This document shows positions 53,622 through 62,688 of a stretch of DNA of 64,000 nucleotides, piece by piece. Numbering within the stretch: the stretch's first letter is position 1; every line of letters begins with the position of its first letter. Below the pieces are notes generated by a model that had not been told where the DNA came from, ran no database searches, and saw only the letters and a list, made by a program, of their open reading frames with translations. The position numbers and the translations under genes were made by a program. Origin of the DNA: Streptomyces sp. TRM68367 (lineage in GTDB: Bacteria; Actinomycetota; Actinomycetes; Streptomycetales; Streptomycetaceae); the NCBI RefSeq assembly GCF_014495685.1, contig NZ_JACTVI010000007.1, forward strand, positions 62,001 through 126,000, in the 5' to 3' direction.

Positions 53622-54912
53622 ATGAGCCCGGACGTTCCGTTCGACGATGTCGCGACGGCCCGGGCCGTCATCGGCGCCGACGGCATGCTCACCGCCTGGA
53701 ACGAGGGTGCCCGCCGGCTGCTCGGCCACACGGCAGCCGAGGTGGTGGGCCGTCCCGCCGTGCACCCTCTCGCGGACGACGGCGCGGGCCCGCTCCCCGC
53801 GTCCGGCCAGGCCCGCTGGAGCGGCACGCTCTCGCTGCGGCACCGCGACGGCCACGCCGTGTCCGTGTGGGTGCTCGCCCACCGCAGACAGCCCGAGGGC
53901 GACGGCCCCGGCGACTGGCTCACCGTCACGCCGGTGAGCGGCAAGGTCCCGCAGCAGCAGGACGACCCGCTGGTCAGGGCGGCCGTGATGCAGTCCCCCT
54001 GCGCCACCCTGGTCTTCGACGAGCGGCTGCGGCTGCGCGGCGTCAACGACGCGATGGCCGCCCTGCTCGACCTGCCCGCCGAGCACATCCTGGGCCTGCG
54101 GGCCGTCGAGATCGGCGTGCACCCGCAGACCCGGGAGCTGGAGACGCACATGCGGCGGGTGCTCGCGACCGGCCGCCCGGCGGAGATGCACGCGTACGCG
54201 AAGGCCGCCGGTGAGAGCCACGCGCAGGCCTGGCTGTCCCGGATCACCCCGCTCACCGACGGCGCGGGCCGCGTGTGGGGCACCTGCGTGACCGCTCACG
54301 ACCTCACCGAACAGTACCTCGCACGGGAGCGGCTCCAGCTGGTCAACCAGGCCAGCGTGCGCATCGGCAGCACCCTCGACGTCAGCCGGACGGCGCAGGA
54401 GCTGGCCGATGTGTGCGTGCCCGCGCTCGCCGACTTCGTCAGCGTCGACCTGCTCGATCCGCCGGCGAACGACGGCGGTCCCACCGGGCCGCCGGCCACA
54501 CCGATCGGGCTGCGCCGGGCCGCCCACCAGTCGGTCAACCCGGGCACCCCCGAGGCGGTGGCCAAGCCGGGGCAGCTGGGGGACGTCGACGCCAGCCACG
54601 AGCTGCTGTGCGCGGCCCTGTCGGGCTCCACCGACTCGCTGGACGAGACCTGCGACCGCGTGCTGCACGCGCTGCTCCCGCCGGGCGGCGCCGCGGACGA
54701 CGTGGCCCTGCTGGTGGCCCGCACCCGCGGGCTGCCCGCGTCCCAGGTGGCGACCTGGGACATCCCCGCGGACCCGGCGCTGGTCGCCCCGATCCGCAAG
54801 CAGGTCGTCGAGCAGCTCGGCGTGTGGGCGCTGACCGAGGCGTCGTTCACCGCCGAGCTGGTGGTGAGCGAGCTGGTCACCAACGCCATCCGGTACGGCT
54901 CGCACCGCCGCC
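53622..54912 (+). pseudogene. PAS-PAS-GAF/HATPase phosphatase gene with internal deletion and lost 3' end
   Basis: ATG 53622 (GGAG upstream) starts two PAS domains (AVIGADGMLTAWNEGARRLLG; TLVFDERLRLRGVNDAMAALLDL) and a GAF start (SVRIGSTLDVSRTAQELADVC). At about 54575 GAF sequence (VAKPGQ) passes in frame into the very end of a SpoIIE domain (DETCDRVLHALLPPGGAADDVALLVARTRG), so most of GAF and SpoIIE is gone. The HATPase N box (ELVVSELVTNAIRYGS) is the last homologous segment. After that the frame reads into the truncated DUF4232 gene. A protein of up to 554 aa is open but lacks phosphatase and complete kinase domains. Confidence 0.75.
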
Positions 54913-55353
54913 CCGGCGCTCGCCGGCGGTACGGCCCGCTGTCACACCTCCGAACTGCGGGCGTCCGTCGGCCGGATGGACCCGGGTGCCGGGCAGCGCA
55001 ACTTCCCGGTCGTGCTGACCAACACCTCCGGCCGCACCTGCACCGTGCACGGCTATCCGGGCGCCGCCTTCGTCGACGCATCCGGCAGGCAGCTCGGCCC
55101 GGACCCGCAGCGCTCCCCCGGCCCCTCCCCCGGCACCGTGACGCTGGCGCCGGGCGACAGCGCGTGGGCGGGGCTGTCGTACTCCAGCCCGGAGATCAGC
55201 GGCGCCCGTACGGCCACCCCGGCGGCGCTGCTGGTGACACCGCCGGACGAGCGGGACCCGCTGAGGGTGCCGTGGACGGCCGGTGAGGTGCCGGTGGGCG
55301 GCAACGCGTCCTCGGTGCGGCTGACGGTGTTCAGCGCGGGCTCTGGTCCCTGA
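54913..55353 (+). pseudogene. 5'-truncated DUF4232-domain secreted protein
   Basis: In the frame ending at 55353 the sequence TARCHTSELRASVGRMDPG then FPVVLTNTSGRTCTVHGYPGAAFVD, and TVTLAPGDSAWAGLSYSS with LRVPWTAGEVPVGG, is a typical DUF4232 domain, including its two Cys. These are normally lipoproteins or secreted proteins, but the signal peptide and start are missing. Upstream DNA belongs to the HATPase domain of the preceding gene. Two genes have been joined by a deletion at about 54905-54915. Confidence 0.75.
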
Positions 55354-55433
55354 CCTGGGGCGAGTTAGCGGCCCTCTTACCCGGGGGTGCTTTCCTGTGC
55401 GGGCCTGACCTGCTCGCCTCCCGGAGGACGACC

Positions 55434-56690
55434 CTGAACACGCCGCTCGCCGAAGTCCTCTCCGTGGCGCTGCTGGTTGTCGTCCTGGTCTTCGCCGTTG
55501 CCCGGCCGCGCGAGCTGCCCGAGGCGGTGGTGGCGGTTCCGGCGGCCGGCGTGGCCATCGTGACCGGGGTCATCTCCCCGGAGCACGCCCGGGCGGAGAT
55601 CGAACAGCTCGCGCCGGTGGTCGGATTCCTGGCCGCGGTGCTCGTGCTCGCCCACTTCTGCGACGTCGAGGGGCTGTTCACGGCGTGCGGGGCGTGGACG
55701 GCCCGGTGGGCGGCGGGGCGTCCACGGCGGCTGCTGGCCGCGGTGTTCGCGCTGGCCTCGCTGATCACGGCCGTGCTCAGCCTGGACGCCACGGTCGTGC
55801 TGGTGACGCCGGTGGTGCTCGCCACCGCCGCCCGGATGGGCGTCCGGGCCCGGCCGCACCTGTACGCCTGCGCCCATCTGTCGAACACGGCCTCGCTGCT
55901 GCTGCCGGTCTCCAACCTCACCAACCTGCTCGCGTTCGAGGCGAGCGGTCTGAGCTTCACGCGGTTCGCGGCGCTGATGGCGCTGCCCTGGCTGGTCGCG
56001 GTCGGCGCCGAATACCTGGTGTTCCGGCGCTTCTTCGCCGACGACCTGACCGCACCGGTCGCCGTGCCGGAGCCGGCCCGGGCGCCCGGGCTGCCGGTGT
56101 TCGCGCTGGTGACGGTGGGCTGCACGCTGGCCGGGTTCGTCGTGGCGTCCGCGGTCGGCGTCGCGCCCGGGTGGGTGGCCCCGGCGGGGGCGCTGGTGCT
56201 CGCCGGGCGGGCGCTGCTGCGGCGCCGGGCGCCCGCGTCGGCGGTGGTGCGGGCAGCCGCTCCCGCCTTCCTGGCGTTCGTGCTCGCGCTCGGCGTCGTC
56301 GTGCGCGCCGTGGTCGACAACGGGCTCGCCGGTGCGCTCGGCGACGCGCTGCCCGACGGGGCGGGGCCGGCCGCGCTGTCCGGGATCGCGGCTCTCGCCG
56401 CCGTCCTGTCCAACCTGATCAACAACCTGCCCGCGGTGCTGGTCCTGCTGCCGCTGACCGCCGGTTCCGGGCCCGGCGCGGTCCTCGCGGCGCTGCTCGG
56501 GGTGAACATCGGCCCCAACCTGACCTACGCCGGGTCGCTGGCGACGCTGCTGTGGCGGCGGATCGTACGCGGGCGCGGGCACCGCGTCGGCCTCGGGGAG
56601 TTCACCCGGCTCGGGCTGCTCGCCGTGCCGGCCGCGCTCGCGCCGTCGGTGCTGGCACTGTGGGTGTCGCTCCGGATCGTGGGCGGCTGA
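55434..56690 (+). CDS. ArsB/SLC13-type anion permease
   Basis: The product is 418 aa from CTG 55434, or 408 aa from GTG 55464. About 11 hydrophobic helices are visible, including EAVVAVPAAGVAIVTGVIS, PVVGFLAAVLVLAHFCD, LDATVVLVTPVVLATAAR and HLSNTASLLLPVSNLTNLLAF, and the conserved C-terminal LSNLINNLPAVLVLLPL with LLGVNIGPNLTYAGSLATLLW. The duplicated N-x-x-N-N-like hairpins mark the ion-transporter superfamily of arsenite, citrate and dicarboxylate carriers. GGAGGA sits 5 bases before the CTG and 34 bases before the GTG, so the unusual CTG start is favoured. No arsenic-resistance genes are adjacent, so the substrate is uncertain. Confidence 0.85.
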   Translation: MNTPLAEVLSVALLVVVLVFAVARPRELPEAVVAVPAAGVAIVTGVISPEHARAEIEQLAPVVGFLAAVLVLAHFCDVEGLFTACGAWTARWAAGRPRRLLAAVFALASLITAVLSLDATVVLVTPVVLATAARMGVRARPHLYACAHLSNTASLLLPVSNLTNLLAFEASGLSFTRFAALMALPWLVAVGAEYLVFRRFFADDLTAPVAVPEPARAPGLPVFALVTVGCTLAGFVVASAVGVAPGWVAPAGALVLAGRALLRRRAPASAVVRAAAPAFLAFVLALGVVVRAVVDNGLAGALGDALPDGAGPAALSGIAALAAVLSNLINNLPAVLVLLPLTAGSGPGAVLAALLGVNIGPNLTYAGSLATLLWRRIVRGRGHRVGLGEFTRLGLLAVPAALAPSVLALWVSLRIVGG

Positions 56691-56748
56691 CGGACCGGGT
56701 ACGGGGCTGCTGCCGGACCACCCGTCGCGGGGCGCGCCGCGGCTCGGG

Positions 56749-59015
56749 TCAGGGGCGGTGGCCGCCGCCGGCCCCGTATCCATCGCCGCCGTATCCGGGT
56801 ATCCGCCGTATCCCCCGTACCCTCCCGGTCCCCAGTAGCCGCCGGGCCGGCCGTACCGGTCGCCGTCCCCGTCCCGGGAGCAGTCGTAGCCGTAGGGGGC
56901 GCAGGGGTTGTCGCCGGAGTCCGGGGTCGGGGGCGACGGGGTCGGGGAGGGCGCCGAGGTGGTCTTCGGCTCCTTCGAGGGGGTGGGCTTGGGGGCCGAA
57001 GACTTCGGCGGGCTGTCGTTCCTCGCCTCCCAGCGGACCATCTCCATCTGGAGGTCGGGCTTGGAGGTGTCGATCTGCCAGCGCTGGAGGCCGTTGTCGG
57101 CGCGGGTCTTGAGGACCAGGTCGCCCGATCCGCGGGTCGTGGCGGGGGCCAGGGCCAGGTCCTGGTTCCAGCGCGGTACGAGGGCGCCCTGGAGGGTGAA
57201 GTCGTAGCGGACGTTCTTGGTGTCGGGCTGGTCGGTGCCGCTGCACGGGGCCAGCCGGACCGAGTAGCCGAGGTGCGAGTCCAGGCACAGGTCGGGGTTG
57301 GCCCCGCTGCGCAGCAGCCCGTCGGTCTCGTACGTCCACTGCTGTTCGGCCCCCGAGGAGCAGGTGGCGAGCTCGGCCCCCGCGCCCTTGACGGCCTTCT
57401 TGCCGGCGATGGCGACGCACAGCCCGGACCTGACGTTGTGCAGGCCGCCCCGCAGGGCACCCTTCTCCGCATCACCGGCCCCGATCCAGGAGGGGTCGCC
57501 GGAGTCGTCCGGTGATCTGCCCGCGTCCGCGCCGGGTGTTTCCGAGGGGCGGCCGCCGGCCGCCGGAGCGCCGTCGCCGGAATCGCCGGTGGACCACAGG
57601 ACCAGCGGCAGGACTATCAGCCCGCTCACCGTCACGACGGCCGCGGCGAGGTTGCGGCGGCGGGCGCTGCGGCGGGCGGCCCGCAGGGCGCAGCGGCGGG
57701 AGCGGGGGCGGGGTGCGGCGGGGCCCGGCTCCATGGCGCCCGGCACGGTGGTGTCGGTCGCGGTGGTTCCGGCCGCTGCCGCGTCGGATCCCACGATCGG
57801 CGGTGTGGTGGGCTTCGGGGGCACCGGCGGGGCGGGGGCGGTGACGCCATCGGCCGCGGCCGGGTCGGCTACGGACTCGGGCGTGACCGCCGCGGCGGGG
57901 CCGGTACCGGCGGGGTCGGCGAACGCCTCGGGAGCGACCGAAGGGGCAGGACCGGCGAGCGCCTCAGGTGCAACGGCAGCGGCGGGGCCGTTGGCCGCTG
58001 GGCCGGCGAACGCCTCGGGCGCGACCGGCGCGGCGGGGCCGACCGCGGCAGCCCCGGGCGCGACCGGCGGGGCGGGGTCGGCGAAGGACTCGCCCGCGAT
58101 CGGGGGGTGCGGTGCCGCCGCGCCCGGGAGGGCCTCCTCGGCGGCGGCCTGGACATGCGCCGCCTCCTGCGCGGCGGCATCGGCGACGCCCAGCCCGCTG
58201 TCCACGTAGTCCCGCGCGCCCCAGCCGAGCACCGCCTCGGCCAGCGCGGTGCCGAGTCCGGTGTTGAACGCTTCGAGCTGCCCGGCGGTGTACCGGCAGT
58301 GCCCGCACCGATCCAGGTGCTCGCGCAGATCGGGGTCGAGGTCGACGGCGCCGCGGCGGTAGGTCACGTCCAGCAGGCGCTCGTACTGCCGGCACTCCTG
58401 CTCGGGGGCGACTTCGCGGTGCAGCTGCAGGCACTCCTCGCACAGCCGTTCGCGGGCCCGGCGCAGCTCGGTGCGCACGGCCTCCTCGTCCAGGCCGAGC
58501 AGCGCGGCGGGGGCGTCGAAGGGCTCGCCCTCGACCTCGCTGTGCCACAGCACGCAGCGCGCGGCCTGGGGCAGCCGCTGGAAAGCCTTGGACAACAGGT
58601 ACCGGTCCGGCGGGGGGAGCAGTCGGGCGGCCAGGTGCTCCGCGCTGTCCGGCGCACCGCTCAGCTCGGGGTGGAGCAGTTCCCGCCGGTGGTCGGCGCC
58701 CCACTCGGCCGCGATCCGGCGCACGGTCACGAGGAGGTGGGGCCGCCACGCGGCGCTCGGCCCGTTCTGCCGCAGGGTCTCGCCGAACAGCCGGGTGAAT
58801 GCGGCGGTGGTGAGCATTCCGGCAGAACGCGGACCGTCGGTGCACAGCCGTGCATAAGCGAAGGCCGCTTCCCAGTGCCGGTCGAGCAGTTCGCCGACGG
58901 GCTGAAGCGCGGGCGTCGCCCCCGTCCACTTCCTGAGCTCGGCGCTCAGTTGCTCGTCCGTGGCGTCGAATCGCGGGACGGAAGCGGGGGAATTCGACAG
59001 GCCTGCGTCTTTCAC
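56749..59015 (-). CDS. Second sigma-like / zinc-finger / transmembrane / ricin-lectin protein, frameshifted near C-terminus
   Basis: GTG 59015 follows GAGAGGA. The sigma-like part has LLDRHWEAAFAYARLC and AFQRLPQAARCVLWHSEVEGEPF. The zinc motif is LREHLDRCGHCRYTAGQL. A ~150-residue Ala/Pro repeat region (VAPEAFAGPA types) precedes one membrane helix (AAAVVTVSGLIVLPLVLW). The ricin trefoil (SGLCVAIAGKK, CSSGAEQQWTYETDGLL, CLDSHLGYS) is followed by a Pro/Lys and Gly/Tyr-rich tail. Near 56797 the frame slips. With one extra G the tail ends GYGGDGYGAGGGHRP-stop at 56749; without it the frame runs on antisense through the permease gene to 55377, which is not credible. It is a paralogue of the 42120 gene. 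Confidence 0.78.
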
Positions 59016-59449
59016 TACTGCATTCCTCTCAAGGACCTGCGGGAATTAGTCCACACCAAGGGGTATGCGCCCTCAGCCGGCGATGCGGCGGGATTGGTCC
59101 GCACTGGATTCGGCTCTCACGAACGCCCGCCCAGGGCAGCTCTTTTGGAGCGTGGGGACGGTGACGCATACCTTTGCACAGTGCGGCAAGAGGGAACAAG
59201 AGAGGTCCCCGTTTTGCGCTTTGCGTACGCCGCCACAGATTTTTTGACAAAGAGTCAACAGCGCCCGTGCGCCGCTTTAACACATTGCCGCACTATCGGC
59301 CGAAGAATCGCCGGAAGGATTCATCACACCCAGCTTCGGCACCCGGAAAACCATTGACGGGCGGCGAGTACAGCAGCTCACGCCGGGAATCCGTCCACGG
59401 CTTCACCGAATCCGCGGCTGTCGCACAACCAATGACGGATGGCCGGAAT
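59016..59449. other. 434-bp intergenic region with a TTGAC/GTCAA inverted repeat
   Basis: No gene is seen. TTGAC-N5-GTCAA (59244-59258) lies in an AT-richer patch (GATTTTTTGACAAAGAG) about 230 bases upstream of the sigma-like/ricin gene and may be a promoter or operator. The rest shows no pattern. Confidence 0.4.
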
Positions 59450-60364
59450 TTATCCCTCCGCTCCGCCGTGACCCGCACGGTATGCGCCGGGCGGCATCCC
59501 GTAGCGCTCGCGGAAGATCCGGTTGAAGTGGAAGGGGCTGGCGAAGCCCGATGCCGCCGCGACGCGTTCCACGGGCAGACCCGTGCCCTCCAGCAGCCGG
59601 GCGGCGTGCCGTAGCCGCGCCTCGCTCAGCGCCCGCATCGGCGACTGGCCGGACTGCTGGGTGAACAGGTGGGCGAACCGGGACGGCGACAGCGCGACCT
59701 CGGCGGCGAGCGAGCGGACGGTGTGCGGGGCAGCCGGGTCGGCGGCGATCAGCTCCTGGGCCCGGCGCACCCGGGCGTCCAGCCCCGGCTCGGGCGCCCG
59801 GGTCCGCGCGGTGGCCGTGGTGAGCAGGACGACCTCCTCCAGCGCGCACAGGGCCAGTTCGCGCGCGGCGCTGCCGTGGGCGAGGACGATCCGCCCCTCC
59901 TCGGGCGCGGCCGTGGGCGGCGCCCCGGTACCGGTCCAGCGGGCGTCGGCAAGCAGCCTGCGGAACGCCGACTCGACCCGCTCGTGCACGGCTGCCGGCG
60001 TCGGGCTGACGACGTACAGGCCGTCGCCGGCGGCGTACGGGCGCAGCCAGGACGCCCAGGCAGGCCGGGCCTGGCAGTGCGCCCACCAGAACCGCCAGTG
60101 CCGGGCGCCTGGCTCGACCGCGTAACCGTGCGCCGCGCCCGGCGCGAGCACCACCAGGTCCCCGGCGCCCGCCCGCGCCCCCGTCCCGCCCTGCCGCAGC
60201 CGCCCGGCACCGCCCGTCGTCCAGGTGAACAGCCAGCTGTCGGCGCCGCGCGGACGGTGGACGGCGTACTCCGGCGTCTGGTCGAAGCGGCCGACGACGA
60301 CCAGGCCGGCCGGCGGGGCCGGATCGCCGGGCGCAGCAGTGTCGGGCAATCCGTCAGCACGCAT
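59450..60364 (-). CDS. AraC family transcriptional regulator
   Basis: The product is 304 aa. ATG 60364 is preferred over ATG 60370 because AGGAGG directly abuts the latter and is 6 bases from the former. The N-terminal cupin-like sensor has the W-F-W pattern LVVLAPGAAHGYAVEPGARHWRFWWAHCQ. The C-terminal two-helix-turn-helix domain reads VRSLAAEVALSPSRFAHLFTQQSGQSPMRAL and RVAAASGFASPFHFNRIFRERYGMPPGAYR. This layout is common in regulators of sugar utilisation. It diverges from the PhyH-type dioxygenase gene with only ~69 bases between, so control of that gene is likely. Confidence 0.94.
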   Translation of the reverse strand: MRADGLPDTAAPGDPAPPAGLVVVGRFDQTPEYAVHRPRGADSWLFTWTTGGAGRLRQGGTGARAGAGDLVVLAPGAAHGYAVEPGARHWRFWWAHCQARPAWASWLRPYAAGDGLYVVSPTPAAVHERVESAFRRLLADARWTGTGAPPTAAPEEGRIVLAHGSAARELALCALEEVVLLTTATARTRAPEPGLDARVRRAQELIAADPAAPHTVRSLAAEVALSPSRFAHLFTQQSGQSPMRALSEARLRHAARLLEGTGLPVERVAAASGFASPFHFNRIFRERYGMPPGAYRAGHGGAEG

Positions 60365-60433
60365 GGGCATCCTCCTGGATCGCTCGGCGACCTAGCGTGT
60401 CGAGGGTAGGGACACCGACCTGGGAGTGCACGC

Positions 60434-61252
60434 ATGACAGTCACGGGCACGGGCGCCGCCGGCGCTCCCCTCCTGAGCGAGGCCGGCCTTCAGCGGTTTC
60501 AGGAGTACGGCTTCACCGTCGTACGGGGATTGTTCGCATCCGACGAGATCGACCGGCTGTGCGCCGAGTTCGCGGCGCTGCACGCGGCCGGTCCGGTGCC
60601 CGGGCACTTCGAGCCCCGGCCGGGCACCGATCCGCTGCACGTGTGGCCGCGGGTGATGCAGCCGCACGAGATCAACGACGTCGCACGGCGTGTGCTGCTG
60701 GACGCGCGGCTGCGCACGGTGCTCGAGGCGCTGCTCGGGGAGGAGGTGCTGGCCGCGCAGAGCATGTTCTACTTCAAGCCGCCGGGGGCCCGGGGGCAGG
60801 CGCTGCACCAGGACAACTTCTATCTGCGGGTGGAGCCGGGCACGTGCGTCGCGGCGTGGCTCGCGTGCGATGCCATCGACCGGGACAACGGCGGGCTCGA
60901 GGTGGTGCCGGGTACGCACCGGATGGATCTGTTCTGCCCCGAACTGGCCGACGCGGAGGTGTCGTTCGCCCGCGAGTACGTGCCGCCGCCGCCCGGTCTG
61001 TCCGCCGTGCCCGTGAACATGTCGCCGGGCGACGTGCTCTTCTTCAACGGCAGCCTGGTGCACGGGTCGCAGCCCAACCGCACGGCCGATCGGTTCCGGC
61101 GGTCGTTCATCGGTCACTATGTCGGGCGTTCGGCCGAGCGTATCGGGCACTACTACCGCACGGTGACGATGAGCGGTGAGCGGGTGCCGTTGCCGGAGAG
61201 CGAGGGTGCGGGACCGTGCGGAACGGAGTTCGCGCCGGAGGGACCGCACTAG
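60434..61252 (+). CDS. Phytanoyl-CoA dioxygenase (PhyH) family Fe(II)/2-oxoglutarate oxygenase
   Basis: The product is 272 aa. It opens with LQRFQEYGFTVVRGLFASDEID, the usual PhyH start. The iron site is HQDNFYLRVEPGTCVAAWLA (His-x-Asp) and VHGSQPNRTADRFRRSFIGHY (distal His with the 2-oxoglutarate Arg). DRDNGGLEVVPGTHRMD completes the core. These enzymes hydroxylate small molecules or sugars using O2 and 2-oxoglutarate. The divergent AraC regulator suggests a sugar or plant-derived substrate. There is no signal peptide. The 188 bases after it hold nothing clear. Confidence 0.94.
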   Translation: MTVTGTGAAGAPLLSEAGLQRFQEYGFTVVRGLFASDEIDRLCAEFAALHAAGPVPGHFEPRPGTDPLHVWPRVMQPHEINDVARRVLLDARLRTVLEALLGEEVLAAQSMFYFKPPGARGQALHQDNFYLRVEPGTCVAAWLACDAIDRDNGGLEVVPGTHRMDLFCPELADAEVSFAREYVPPPPGLSAVPVNMSPGDVLFFNGSLVHGSQPNRTADRFRRSFIGHYVGRSAERIGHYYRTVTMSGERVPLPESEGAGPCGTEFAPEGPH

Positions 61253-61440
61253 GGGGTTCGGCCGGTGGGCACGGTCGCGGTCGGTCGAGGCTGGTCGCGC
61301 CCACGCGGCGGAGCGGCACACTGCCGCACGGCGGGAAGGGGCTCGGGTCGCCGGGGCGGCGCCATTCGGTCACGGGGAACCCCAAGGGACGCCCGTGGAC
61401 GCCAGGTCGCGCCCCGGAGGGGGCGCGATCAGTAGGGCAG

Positions 61441-61696
61441 TCAGTAGGGCAGGGAGTAGCGCGGCACGCGGGCGCGGGCCTTGTCGGCGCTCAGGCCGAG
61501 ACCCCTGCCGATGGACTCCCAGGGCAGGGCGTCGGCGCGGGCCGCGTAGGCGGCCTCCCGGCTGACGGTGTCGGTGATGCGTTCCAGCGACGCTGCCGAT
61601 GTCCAGGTACACCGGCCGGGGCTCGGCGCCGTCGGCGAGGACCGCGCCCACGATGCCCTGGTGGCACTCCCCGAACTCCTCGGTCCGCCATGCCAT
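61441..61696 (-). pseudogene. Small conserved hypothetical, frameshifted
   Basis: ATG 61696 (GGGAGG upstream) reads MAWRTEEFGECHQGIVGAV then EPRPVYLDIGSVA up to ~61592. The natural continuation, SLERITDTVSREAAYAARADALPWESIGRGLGLSADKAR, is in another frame and ends at 61441. The joined product would be ~86 aa, with a C-terminal helix-turn-helix-like segment. The function is unknown. The lesion sits in GTCGC-rich sequence where slippage is easy. Confidence 0.6.
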
Positions 61697-61935
61697 GTCT
61701 GCCTCCCTGCGCCTGGACGGTCACGGCACGCGCCCCGGCGGCCACGCCCGGGCGGCCGGCGGAGCGCACCTGTGTGGGCCCGCACACGGCCCTGTTCCGA
61801 GACTGCCGCAGCGCGGCCCGCCGTGCCGGGCAATTCGACCGACAGGCCGGATTGTTGCGTCTTGGACCCGGCCTGTCCCTGTCTCCGGAGGGAGGCGGCA
61901 TGTGCGAAGGCCACGTGTCCGCAAGCCCCGTGGGA

Positions 61936-62610
61936 TCAGACCGAGGCCAGCTCCGTCACCGCCGCGCGTGCCGCGGCGAGCGAGTCCGCGGCCAGGTGCT
62001 CCAGGCCGGCCAGCTGGGGCAGGACGTCGACGCGGGTGAGTTCGGCGGCCACCAGGTGGAGGTTCCCCGGTGCCACGCCCAGGGCGCCGAAGTAGGTCCG
62101 GAGGTACGGCGCCTGGAAGTCGCAGTGGGCGCGTGGGGTGCCGGGGCCGTAGCCGCCGCCCCGGGCCATGACCACGACGACGCGGGTGTCGCGCAGCAGC
62201 TTCTCGCCGGTGTCGGGGTCGGTGAACGCGCCGGGGAACGTCACACGGTCGATCCACGCCTTCAGGCTCGCCGGCACCGAGAAGTTGTACATCGGCACGC
62301 CGAGCAGCACCGTGTCCGCCGCCCGCAGTTCGTCGATCAGCGGGAGCGTCAGCGCCCACTCCCGTTCCTCGGGGGCGTTCGTGATCAGGGCGGGCACCTT
62401 GTCCGGCGGGACGAAGCCCTCGCGCTCCACGCGGCGGCCGAGGACCGGGTACGCCGGAGTCAGCGGCGGCACCGGATCGGCGGCCAGGTCCCGGTACCGG
62501 CGCTCCCCCGCCGGATGCCTCTCGCGCCAGGCCGTGGTGAACAGGCCGGTCAGGCTCCGGCTGACGGAGTCGGCGGTCGCGTCGGCGCTGGAGTCGATGT
62601 GCAGCAGCAT
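61936..62610 (-). CDS. FMN-dependent NADH azoreductase / NAD(P)H dehydrogenase (quinone)-like flavoprotein
   Basis: The product is 224 aa from ATG 62610. This flavodoxin-fold enzyme has MLLHIDSSADATADSVSRSLT as the FMN phosphate loop, DTVLLGVPMYNFSVPASLKAWIDRVTFPG as the signature, and VVVVMARGGGYGPGTP. It reduces quinones, azo or nitro compounds with NADH through FMN and helps with electrophile detoxification. It diverges from the ECF sigma factor at 62689 (78 bases apart), so that sigma factor may drive it under oxidative or electrophilic stress. That link is inferred. Confidence 0.93.
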   Translation of the reverse strand: MLLHIDSSADATADSVSRSLTGLFTTAWRERHPAGERRYRDLAADPVPPLTPAYPVLGRRVEREGFVPPDKVPALITNAPEEREWALTLPLIDELRAADTVLLGVPMYNFSVPASLKAWIDRVTFPGAFTDPDTGEKLLRDTRVVVVMARGGGYGPGTPRAHCDFQAPYLRTYFGALGVAPGNLHLVAAELTRVDVLPQLAGLEHLAADSLAAARAAVTELASV

Positions 62611-62688
62611 CGGATGGTCACCTCTGTCTCGTCGGATACGTCATAGGGGTGCGACGGGGTGACGGAGCACACGGGAGAAAGGTGACCG

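Noticed and set aside
55377..56748. Continuation of the second ricin-protein frame through the permease gene
   Set aside because: It is antisense to a well-supported permease and lacks any domain; a one-base frameshift near 56797 restores a natural stop at 56749.
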